DNA of 50,276 nucleotides. Source: an uncultured Cytophagales bacterium (lineage in GTDB: Bacteria > Bacteroidota > Bacteroidia > Cytophagales > Bernardetiaceae). The position numbers and the translations under genes were made by a program. The stretch lies in the NCBI GenBank assembly GCA_937136415.1, contig CAKZOK010000086.1, forward strand, positions 1-50,276, given 5' to 3'. The stretch's first letter is position 1. Every line of letters starts with the position of its first letter. Shown here piece after piece: positions 43,871 to 50,276 of this stretch. The notes under the pieces are model-generated. The model was not told the DNA's origin, ran no database searches, and was given only the letters and a program-made list of their open reading frames with translations.

Positions 43871-45271
43871 TTACAATGCAAAGTTGATGCGTGTAAGTAA
43901 TCCACCTGTCTGAACAAATACCCCTTCCGAACCAAGTGAGCGTACTGGAAATTTCCAATACGGTTCAACTTGTAGCGTTAAATGTTTTCCTAAGGAGGTT
44001 TCAAGTCCTATAGAAACATTAATGGTTGTAAAAAGCTGCATAGCTGATTGTGTTTCTTTTTGACTCACTACTTCTTGCGAACGAGTAAGGCGTGGGTCAT
44101 AAATATCTTGAACTGAAACAGTATAATCTGATTCATAATTTTCTTTTAAAAGAAAATAATTTGAAGTCCCTGCTGTTAGAAACCATTTATTTCTATCAGT
44201 TTGAATGGCATTGTAGCGCAAATGTATCGGCAAATCTATTAATTGCCAATTTATTTTGGTTTTATTTTTTTTTACCCAAGTATCTTCATTTGGGTTGATG
44301 TGAGTAATATTTGCAACAGATAAAGGTTCTTCTATATCAATTTTTTTTTGTGTATAAATTGCTCCTGACGAAATATTAAAACGTTTTGAAAGTTGATAAT
44401 CAGCCATTACGCCATACCCATTTGCATAATTCATACGTTTCTTATCATTATTTTTATAAATATTTGTTATTGCCATAAGAGCTGCACCAATTCTCCATTT
44501 TCCGATAGCACTTACCACAGGATTTTTTCTGATTAATTCATTATTTTGATTTGAAGCCAAAAGTGTTTCTTCAATTTCTAGTTCTGGCAATGATATTTCT
44601 GCTGGTTTAATGTTGGCAAACAAATTAATATCTGTTTTTTCTATTTTTTCTAATGCTAAGTTTAGTTTTAATGTCTTAGGAATTTTATTTGATTTTAATT
44701 CTTGAATTGTTTTATTGTTAGAGAATAAATTAATACTTTTTTGTTTTGAATGATTATCAGAACTAGAAGAACTAAATGCTATTTGATTTGATTTGATTTT
44801 TGAAACAGAATTAGTATGCGTAATATTTTTTTGAGTGAAAGAATTTTTATCTAATTTTTTTTCTGAATCAAATTTTGAGATTGTTTTAGTGAAATTTTGA
44901 GTGTTTTTTTGTATGTTTTCTTTTAGTGTGTTTTTCTTAATTGAGTGAATTGAATTTTGTACAGAATTGTTTTGAAAAGCTATATTTTGATGTGAATTTT
45001 GATTGTTATTCAATGAATTAGATAAAAATTGGTATCCTCCAAATAATAAAATAATTGCTGCTGTACCCATAGTCGCAAAAACAGCCAAACGACGAAAAAG
45101 AACTGCTTTACGATTTTTTTTATTATGAACAGCCAATTTTGATTGCATAGCCGACCAATCAGCAGGCTCAAAAATAGGTTCATAATTTTCTGCAACCTCT
45201 TTAAAGCGTTCTGTAAAACGTTCTTCTGATGATTTGTGATTCCCGTTTTGGTTATCGTATATATGCTTCAT
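43871..45271 (-). CDS. Putative anti-sigma factor fused to an outer-membrane-barrel-like domain
   Basis: A 466-residue protein. Residues 1-55 are a charged cytoplasmic part with a W-x-x-M-Q-x-K segment (ADWSAMQSKLAVHN) resembling Bacteroidota anti-sigma leaders. One membrane helix lies at about 61-83. Next comes a low-complexity Asn/Ser/Lys-rich linker (about 84-250). The last ~210 residues (WRIGAALMAITNIYKN..., YGVMADYQLSKRFNISSGAIYTQKK, LIDLPIHLRYNA, ISIGLETSLGKHLTLQVEPYWKFPVRS) look like the PF13568-type outer-membrane beta-barrel fold. It overlaps the upstream sigma-factor gene by 20 bp, so the two are co-translated partners. The fusion raises a topology question: the barrel may span the outer membrane while the helix anchors in the inner one. 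Confidence 0.72.
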   Translation of the reverse strand: MKHIYDNQNGNHKSSEERFTERFKEVAENYEPIFEPADWSAMQSKLAVHNKKNRKAVLFRRLAVFATMGTAAIILLFGGYQFLSNSLNNNQNSHQNIAFQNNSVQNSIHSIKKNTLKENIQKNTQNFTKTISKFDSEKKLDKNSFTQKNITHTNSVSKIKSNQIAFSSSSSDNHSKQKSINLFSNNKTIQELKSNKIPKTLKLNLALEKIEKTDINLFANIKPAEISLPELEIEETLLASNQNNELIRKNPVVSAIGKWRIGAALMAITNIYKNNDKKRMNYANGYGVMADYQLSKRFNISSGAIYTQKKIDIEEPLSVANITHINPNEDTWVKKNKTKINWQLIDLPIHLRYNAIQTDRNKWFLTAGTSNYFLLKENYESDYTVSVQDIYDPRLTRSQEVVSQKETQSAMQLFTTINVSIGLETSLGKHLTLQVEPYWKFPVRSLGSEGVFVQTGGLLTRINFAL

Positions 45272-45830
45272 ACTTTTTTCCGAAATGCTCTTTTATTAGT
45301 AAGCGTAATTTTTGTTTTGCCCTTGATAAATTCGAACGAGAAGTTCCCGCTGGTATTCCCATTTTTTTTCCGATTTCTTCGTGCGAATAACCTTCAATTT
45401 CATAAAGATTAAATGTAATTCGATAGATATTTGGTAAGGATTGAACAAGCGCATAGATTTCATTTGCACTCATTTGGTCTATCACATCACCTCTAGTATC
45501 TTCTTTTCTATCAGCATATTCTACATCCAAATGATTGGTATGTTTTTCATTTTTGCGATAAAAATCAATAGCTGTATTAATGATAATTCTACGAAGCCAA
45601 CCTTTAAATGATTTTTTAGAATCATATTGATTTATTTTTGTGAATACTTTCATAAAACTATCATTCAAAACTTCACTTGCCTCATCTTTATTTTTGCAAT
45701 AGCGTAGTGATACTGACATCGCATATCCATAAAAATGTTTGTACAACATTTCCTGACTTTTTGCGTGTTTTTTACGGCAGCCTTCAATGAGGCGATGTTC
45801 AATATTTGTTAGCTCTATGGCTTTCACCAA
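45252..45830 (-). CDS. RNA polymerase ECF sigma factor
   Basis: A 192-residue sigma-70 family protein of the extracytoplasmic-function type. Region 2 spans about residues 20-90 (EMLYKHFYGYAMSVSLRYCKNKDEASEVLNDSFMKVF, then FKGWLRRIIINTAIDFYR). Region 4 is the helix-turn-helix at about 135-180 (LPNIYRITFNLYEIEGYSHEEIGKKMGIPAGTSRSNLSRAKQKLR). The start is a TTG (45830) or the GTG one codon later; no ATG precedes region 2. It overlaps the anti-sigma/barrel gene by 20 bp. It likely directs an envelope-response regulon; its promoter recognition cannot be read from sequence. Confidence 0.9.
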   Translation of the reverse strand: MVKAIELTNIEHRLIEGCRKKHAKSQEMLYKHFYGYAMSVSLRYCKNKDEASEVLNDSFMKVFTKINQYDSKKSFKGWLRRIIINTAIDFYRKNEKHTNHLDVEYADRKEDTRGDVIDQMSANEIYALVQSLPNIYRITFNLYEIEGYSHEEIGKKMGIPAGTSRSNLSRAKQKLRLLIKEHFGKKYEAYIR

Positions 45831-45953
45831 AAATTAGTAATTTAATTGTTCGTTTGGGGAATCTTTAAGTTGTTTTCAAAGTCCTTACGCAGCTAAGTTT
45901 GAAAGTGTTGCAGAGGTTTCATAAAAAAATGATTTTTTTTATTTTTCTCAAAA

Positions 45954-45995
45954 AAAACTCCTATCCAAATTTTGAAAAAAATAGATAGGAGTTTT
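45954..45995 (-). terminator. Terminator after lysS
   Basis: AAAACTCCTATC and GATAGGAGTTTT form a 12-bp stem; the A-run to the left is the T-run on the minus strand. It lies about 60 bp past the lysS stop, with a dimeric repeat between. Confidence 0.8.
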
Positions 45996-46007
45996 GTATA
46001 AGACAAT

Positions 46008-46060
46008 CTCACGCTAAAGTGTAAGGTACGGAATAATTCTCACGCTAAAGCGTAAGCTAC
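46008..46060. repeat. Dimeric GCTAAAGC repeat, locus B, overlapping the lysS stop
   Basis: Two units 31 bp apart (46008 and 46039), each with a CACGCTAAAG core; in the second, ACGCT/AGCGT can form a hairpin. The layout matches 4678-4730, including a GGTAC end in unit one and GCTAC in unit two. The lysS stop codon (46057-46059 on the minus strand) lies inside unit two. Confidence 0.65.
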
Positions 46061-47829
46061 TTTTTTAACCAACCTTCTACTTCTTCTTTTGTTGGGTTTT
46101 TAACTTCTTTGAGTTTCATTTTTTTACGCATTCCACACATATCATTAAAAAGTTTTGAAGGAATAGCTTCTTTCAAATCTTCAATGGTCAGAAAACCTAA
46201 TTTTTGAATAATTGGAATAAGTTCTGTACGGATTCCCAAATCTGTATAATCGCTTTGAGAAGCATATTTTGGTTGTGCTTTTGGACGCATTTGAGGGAAA
46301 AACAAAACATCTTGAATAGAATTTTGATTTGTCATAATCATAGAAAGACGGTCAATTCCGATTCCTAAACCTGCCGTTGGAGGCATTCCGTATTCAAGAG
46401 CATTTAAAAAATCTTCGTCCAAAACCATTGCTTCATCATCACCTCGTTTTCCGAGTTCTAATTGTTCTTCAAAACGTTGTCTTTGGTCTATTGGGTCATT
46501 GAGTTCAGAAAAGGCATTACAAATTTCTTTTCCATTACAAACAGCTTCAAAACGCTCTACCAAACCTTCTTTTGTTCTATGTTTTTTGGCAAGTGGCGAC
46601 ATCTCAACAGGATAATCTGTAATAAATGTAGGCTGGATAAGTTTTGGCTCACAGTGTTCTCCAAAAATCTCATCAATCAATTTTCCTCTACCCATTGTAT
46701 CATCAATCGGAACATTTAATTGTAGGGCAGTTTTGCGCATTTCTTCTTCATTCATTTCAGAAATATCAACACCTGTAAAATGTTCAATGGCTTCATACAT
46801 AGTATAGCGTTTCCACGGACGAGCAAAATTAATTGTATTTTCTCCTACTTTTACTTCTGTCGAATTGTGAAGTTTTAAAGCAATTTTTTCGACCATTTCC
46901 TCTACCAAATTCATCATCCATTCGTAGTCTTTATAAGCTACATAAAGTTCAATTTGAGTAAACTCTGGATTATGAAAACGGCTCATTCCTTCATTTCTAA
47001 AGTCTTTTGCAAACTCATAAACACCATCATAACCACCCACAATCAATCTTTTTAGATAAAGTTCATTTGCAATACGCAAATAAAGAGGCATATCTAATGT
47101 GTTGTGATGCGTTTTGAAAGGGCGAGCTGCAGCACCTCCATAAATAGGTTGTAAAATAGGAGTTTCTACTTCTAAATAATCTTTGTCATTCAAATATTCA
47201 CGCATAACACCCATAAGTTGAGAGCGTTTTTTGAAAACATCTCTTACTTCTGGATTTACAATCATATCCAAATAACGCTGACGATAACGCTGTTCGGAAT
47301 CTGTAAAAGCATCATAGGTTTTTACTGTTCCATCTTCATTTTCTACTCTTTTTACGATAGGAAGAGGGTGCAATGATTTTGTAAGAATCGTAAATTCGGT
47401 AGCACGAAGTGTAATTTCACCTACATTTGTGCGAAAAATATAACCTTTTACACCAATAATATCTCCAATATCTAAAAGTTTTTTGAAAACAGTATTATAC
47501 ATTGTCTTGTCTTCATCTGGGCAAATTTCATCTCTACGAAAATAAAGCTGCATGCGCCCTGTCGAATCTTCAATTTCTGCAAAAGCAGCCGAACCTTGCA
47601 CACGGTGAGTCATTAGACGACCTGCAAGAGAAATTTCTTTAAACTCATCAAAATTCTCTTCTCCATTTTCTGTTTCTTGCGGTTTTTCTTCTGGAAAACT
47701 ATCTTTAATCTGTTTGGCTGTATGCGTAAAATTATAAAGTGCAGCAGGATAAGGCTCTATTCCTAACCCAATAAGTTGTTCTCTTTTCTGACGACGCAGA
47801 ATTTCTTGTTCGCTAAGTAATGGTTGCAT
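46057..47829 (-). CDS. lysS: Lysyl-tRNA synthetase, class II
   Basis: Charges tRNA-Lys. It has the N-terminal OB-fold anticodon domain ([31 protein letters not shown], about 68-98) and the class II catalytic core: motif 1 ([21 protein letters not shown]), motif 2 ([23 protein letters not shown]) and motif 3 ([13 protein letters not shown]). At 590 residues it exceeds the usual ~500 through a C-terminal extension (about 518-590) that includes [12 protein letters not shown] and a Lys-rich tail; Bacteroidota LysS proteins commonly carry this. Its stop codon lies inside a dispersed dimeric repeat, so the C-terminal end may have been shaped by that element. Confidence 0.96.
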   Translation of the reverse strand: MQPLLSEQEILRRQKREQLIGLGIEPYPAALYNFTHTAKQIKDSFPEEKPQETENGEENFDEFKEISLAGRLMTHRVQGSAAFAEIEDSTGRMQLYFRRDEICPDEDKTMYNTVFKKLLDIGDIIGVKGYIFRTNVGEITLRATEFTILTKSLHPLPIVKRVENEDGTVKTYDAFTDSEQRYRQRYLDMIVNPEVRDVFKKRSQLMGVMREYLNDKDYLEVETPILQPIYGGAAARPFKTHHNTLDMPLYLRIANELYLKRLIVGGYDGVYEFAKDFRNEGMSRFHNPEFTQIELYVAYKDYEWMMNLVEEMVEKIALKLHNSTEVKVGENTINFARPWKRYTMYEAIEHFTGVDISEMNEEEMRKTALQLNVPIDDTMGRGKLIDEIFGEHCEPKLIQPTFITDYPVEMSPLAKKHRTKEGLVERFEAVCNGKEICNAFSELNDPIDQRQRFEEQLELGKRGDDEAMVLDEDFLNALEYGMPPTAGLGIGIDRLSMIMTNQNSIQDVLFFPQMRPKAQPKYASQSDYTDLGIRTELIPIIQKLGFLTIEDLKEAIPSKLFNDMCGMRKKMKLKEVKNPTKEEVEGWLKK

Positions 47830-47981
47830 ATTCTATTTTCAAACTCTAAGAGTCTTTAGAGATATTTAGAGTTTAATTCAATTTATAGTTTAAAAAATCT
47901 TTTTCTTAGATATAAATTCAAAAATACGGATTTTTTTTGACTTATACTTAACTAAATATTAATTATGAATTAAAAATTACA

Positions 47982-48002
47982 AATTACGACTTGTTAGAGC
48001 AA
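47982..48002. repeat. ATTACGAC hairpin repeat, copy 2
   Basis: AATTACGAC followed by TTGTTAGAGCAA, which can fold as TTGTT/AGCAA with one G-U pair. Copy 1 is at 31222-31242. Confidence 0.45.
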
Positions 48003-48187
48003 TAATATTAATATAAGTTATTGATTAACAGTTGGTTGTGATTTAAAAAGAGTGATTCATTTAATTTCTATTCTTAAATTAGTTTTTTGAAAAGTAAAAC
48101 TAAAAAACATTAAAGTTTTGTATTTTGATAAAAAATGATAGATTTACAAATCTTGCCGATTACTGATATTTTTTCTAAAATTTGTTC

Positions 48188-48195
48188 TATCTTTA
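48188..48195 (+). promoter_or_regulatory. Candidate -7 box for the sulfurtransferase operon
   Basis: TATCTTTA resembles TAnnTTTG with one difference and ends 35 bp before the ATG. No TTG is present at the expected -33 distance. Confidence 0.3.
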
Positions 48196-48230
48196 AATAA
48201 TTTTAAACAGAATCTATAATTTTATCAATA

Positions 48231-49064
48231 ATGAAAAATCTAGTTTCAGTAGAATGGCTTTCTGAAAATTTGTATAATGAAAATATATTTATTATTGATG
48301 CCAGTCAGAGTAATAATAAAGCAGGATTAAAACCTAAATTTGAGAATCTAAAGATTAAAAATGCTCATTTTTTTGATTTAAAAAAAAATTCTGATACTAC
48401 AAATAATTTGCCTTCCATGTTACCTACTCAAGAGGGCTTTGAAAAAAGTTGTAGAGAAATGGGAATCAACAAAAACAGTCAAATTATTGTTTATGATAAC
48501 TTGGGGGTGCATACAAGCCCTAGAGTTTGGTGGATGTTTAAAGCAATGGGGCATCAAAATAGTGCCGTTTTGGACGGAGGATTAGATGCATGGCTAGAAA
48601 ATGAGTACGCAACAGAAGCCATAACTAAGACAGATGAAATAATAAAAGATGATTTTGAGGGTGATTTTGAAGCTGTTTTTCAATCTCAATGGGTCAAAAA
48701 AATTGATTTTATCAAAGAAAATATACAAACAAAAAAAGAATATATAATTGATGCTCGTTCGGAAGGCAGGTTTAATGGAACTGCAAAAGAACCACGAAAA
48801 GGCTTGAAAAGTGGCAATATTCCTAATTCATTAAATCTTCCTTTTCAAAATGTATTAGAAAATGGAAAGTATAAATCCAAAGAGGAATTAAAAAATATTT
48901 TTGAAAAACTAAATATCGAAGACAAATCATTAGTTTTTAGTTGTGGTTCGGGGATTACAGCTTGTATTATTTTGCTGGCAGCCGAGCTAGTTTTACCAAA
49001 TCAACAAAAATCAATTTATGATGGTTCTTGGACAGAATGGGCGCAACAAATGCTAAAAAAATGA
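48231..49064 (+). CDS. sseA: Thiosulfate/3-mercaptopyruvate sulfurtransferase
   Basis: Two rhodanese domains: an inactive N-terminal one (about 1-130) with IVYDNLGVHTSPRVWWMFKAMGHQNSAVLDGGLDAW, and a catalytic C-terminal one (about 150-277) with IIDARSEGRFNG and the active-site loop SCGSGITA (Cys238). The CGSG(I/V)TA loop is typical of mercaptopyruvate-type enzymes, so 3-mercaptopyruvate is a likely donor, but thiosulfate cannot be excluded. It is 277 residues, normal length, cytoplasmic. Its stop overlaps the pbpC start by ATGA, so the two form one transcription unit; a functional link is not clear. Confidence 0.93.
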   Translation: MKNLVSVEWLSENLYNENIFIIDASQSNNKAGLKPKFENLKIKNAHFFDLKKNSDTTNNLPSMLPTQEGFEKSCREMGINKNSQIIVYDNLGVHTSPRVWWMFKAMGHQNSAVLDGGLDAWLENEYATEAITKTDEIIKDDFEGDFEAVFQSQWVKKIDFIKENIQTKKEYIIDARSEGRFNGTAKEPRKGLKSGNIPNSLNLPFQNVLENGKYKSKEELKNIFEKLNIEDKSLVFSCGSGITACIILLAAELVLPNQQKSIYDGSWTEWAQQMLKK

Positions 49065-49085
49065 TAAAACAAATGCTAAAAAAAA
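49046..49085 (+). repeat. 23-bp tandem duplication at the sseA/pbpC junction
   Basis: ACAAATGCTAAAAAAATG begins at 49046 and again, slightly changed, at 49069. The two copies encode QQMLKK at the sseA end and KQMLKK at the pbpC start, in different frames. The duplication lies exactly at the ATGA overlap. Confidence 0.65.
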
Positions 49086-50276
49086 TATTCAAACTAAGCC
49101 TAAAAATTAGCTTAATTGGATTGCTATTAACTGTAATTCTATTTTTTGTATGTAACTATTTCTTTCCTTTTAAATTAGATATTTCTTATTCTCAACTTAT
49201 TTTGGACAAAAAAGAAGAAATAGTTTATGGTTTTTTGAGTGAAGATGATAAATGGCGTTTTCAAACAGAGTTAGATGAAATTAGTCCTATCTTAAAAGAA
49301 ACAATTTTATATAAAGAAGACCGTTATTTTTACTATCATTTTGGCGTAAATCCATTTTCAGTAGGGCGTGCAGCAGTTAGAAATATCTGGACAGGAAGAC
49401 GAACTTCTGGAGCTTCGACAATTACGATGCAAGTGGTAAGGTTGTTAGAACCCAAATCAAGAACTTATTTTAATAAAATAATAGAAACATTTAGAGCCTT
49501 TCAGTTAGAATTAAATCTTTCGAAAGATGAAATTTTACAACTCTATCTAAATCTAATTCCTTATGGAGGAAATATTGAAGGCGTAAAGTCGGCTTCTCTT
49601 TTATATTTTGGTCAAAAACCCAAAAAATTGAGTTTGTCACAAATTACAGCTCTTACTATTGTTCCAAATCGTCCGACTACGCTTGGTTTTTCTACTCATT
49701 CGAATAAGGATTATTTGCTTACAATTCAAAAAATTATTAAAGAAAGAAACAAATGGCTTACTCGTTTTGAGAAAGATAATTTATTCAAAACTGAAATTAT
49801 AAATGATGCTTTAGCCGAACCTTTAGACATCAGTTTTAGAAAAATGAATAGAGAAGCACCTCATTTTTCATTTTTTTTGCATTCAAAATATCCAAATCAA
49901 ACTATTTTACAAACTACTTTAGACCGAACTATTCAGCAAAAAGCAGAGCAAATTACACAAAATTATACAAAGCGATTAAGCAAACTAGGAATCTATAATT
50001 CGGCTATTTTGGTTGTCGATAATCAAACAAAAGAAGTTCGTGCTTATGTTGGTTCACAAGATTTTTTGGATACCTTACATGGTGGGCAAGTGGACGGTGT
50101 GCAGGCGTATCGTTCTCCCGGAAGCACTTTAAAACCTCTAATTTATGGAATGGCATTTGATGAAGGGTTTTTGACACCAAAACAAAAACTTTTAGATGTT
50201 CCGATTGATTATGATGGTTATACACCCGAAAATTTTGATAAAAATTTTAATGGAGAAGTGAGTGGAGAGCTTGCTT
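49061..50276 (+). CDS. pbpC: Penicillin-binding protein 1C, 3' end cut by window
   Basis: A bifunctional peptidoglycan synthase; 405 codons are visible. It has a short cytoplasmic tail and a membrane anchor (about 13-33). The glycosyltransferase (GT51) domain shows the catalytic Glu86 in YKEDRYFYYHFGVNPFS, RTSGASTITMQVVR, QLELNLSKDEILQLYLNLIPYGGNIEGVKSAS and SLSQITALTIVPNRP. The transpeptidase active site SPGSTLKP (Ser355, Lys358) is reached near the window end, and the C-terminal part is outside. The short interdomain region and the NRPTT motif point to the PBP1C subtype. The ATG overlaps the sseA stop (ATGA). Starts within a 23-bp duplication. Confidence 0.9.
   Translation, partial: MIKQMLKKIFKLSLKISLIGLLLTVILFFVCNYFFPFKLDISYSQLILDKKEEIVYGFLSEDDKWRFQTELDEISPILKETILYKEDRYFYYHFGVNPFSVGRAAVRNIWTGRRTSGASTITMQVVRLLEPKSRTYFNKIIETFRAFQLELNLSKDEILQLYLNLIPYGGNIEGVKSASLLYFGQKPKKLSLSQITALTIVPNRPTTLGFSTHSNKDYLLTIQKIIKERNKWLTRFEKDNLFKTEIINDALAEPLDISFRKMNREAPHFSFFLHSKYPNQTILQTTLDRTIQQKAEQITQNYTKRLSKLGIYNSAILVVDNQTKEVRAYVGSQDFLDTLHGGQVDGVQAYRSPGSTLKPLIYGMAFDEGFLTPKQKLLDVPIDYDGYTPENFDKNFNGEVSGELA

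Larger units (their letters stand above)
47830..48230. other. Divergent intergenic region lysS / sulfurtransferase
   Basis: 401 bp without a gene. It holds the lysS and sulfurtransferase promoters; TATTTTTG (minus strand, 47919-47926) and TATCTTTA (plus strand, 48188-48195) are candidates. The second copy of the ATTACGAC hairpin lies at 47982-48002. Nothing else is recognised. Confidence 0.45.

Noticed and set aside
50004..50225. 73-codon minus-strand ORF at the window end
   Set aside because: It is antisense to the transpeptidase domain of pbpC, whose frame shows the conserved SPGSTLKP motif.
1..50276. tRNA, rRNA, CRISPR arrays, intact transposases or prophage genes
   Set aside because: I scanned for the usual signatures by eye and saw none; this does not replace tRNAscan, Infernal or CRISPR tools.

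Overview
The window is an AT-rich chromosomal segment (roughly 30% G+C by eye) from a member of the Bacteroidota. Several features point there: a type IX secretion sortase (PorU), a type III glutamine synthetase, candidate promoters of the TAnnTTTG type, start sites without Shine-Dalgarno sequences, Bacteroidota-type lipoproteins (LSSC/LISC/LFSC lipoboxes) and a C-terminally extended lysyl-tRNA synthetase. A class II HMG-CoA reductase beside a GHMP kinase shows the mevalonate route to isoprenoids. Together these fit the Cytophagales, perhaps a Bernardetia/Flexibacter-like marine glider. The family-level guess is inference.

Layout. 1-4.6 kb: 3' part of a leucine-rich-repeat gene, glnN and an isolated murG. 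4.6-9.8 kb: envelope genes (coiled-coil lipoprotein, DUF3108 protein, alpha/beta hydrolase, aspartyl protease-PDZ lipoprotein, membrane-anchored conserved protein). 10-15.5 kb: an ACMSD-type decarboxylase, porU and a small exported protein. 15.5-20.8 kb: beta-propeller lipoprotein, ABC exporter, and a large membrane-anchored protein with a degenerate Hsp70-like N-terminus. 21.4-27.1 kb: PF10023-type aminopeptidase, methylmalonyl-CoA epimerase, TonB-like protein, pdhB and two conserved membrane proteins. 27.3-34.4 kb: arginine-decarboxylase-like enzyme, nucleoside deoxyribosyltransferase-like protein, metK, the mevalonate pair and a DinB-fold protein. 34.8-36.7 kb: a two-gene accessory unit (PD-(D/E)XK nuclease-like protein plus an unrecognised protein). 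36.9-43.7 kb: gcvP, a 1-kb non-coding stretch, a GT4 glycosyltransferase, 3-hydroxybutyrate dehydrogenase and PlsC. 43.9-50.3 kb: an anti-sigma/barrel-like protein with its ECF sigma factor, lysS, a sulfurtransferase and the 5' part of pbpC, which runs off the window.

Most genes are single or in pairs, often with a strong hairpin terminator. The clearest functional couples are HMG-CoA reductase plus GHMP kinase, sigma factor plus anti-sigma/barrel protein, sulfurtransferase plus pbpC (ATGA overlap), and the nuclease-like pair. No tRNA, rRNA, CRISPR array or intact transposase gene was recognised.

The most unusual content lies between genes. Several families of small repeats recur in the long intergenic regions: an 18-nt motif (consensus TAACGTGAACTCGGTATT) in five places, a dimeric ~30-bp repeat built on a GCTAAAGC core, hairpins whose stems change compensatorily, a 308-bp element with terminal inverted repeats that starts at a stop codon, and a 99-bp element with 14-bp terminal inverted repeats. 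Among proteins, the pseudo-Hsp70 and the anti-sigma/barrel fusion are the most interesting.
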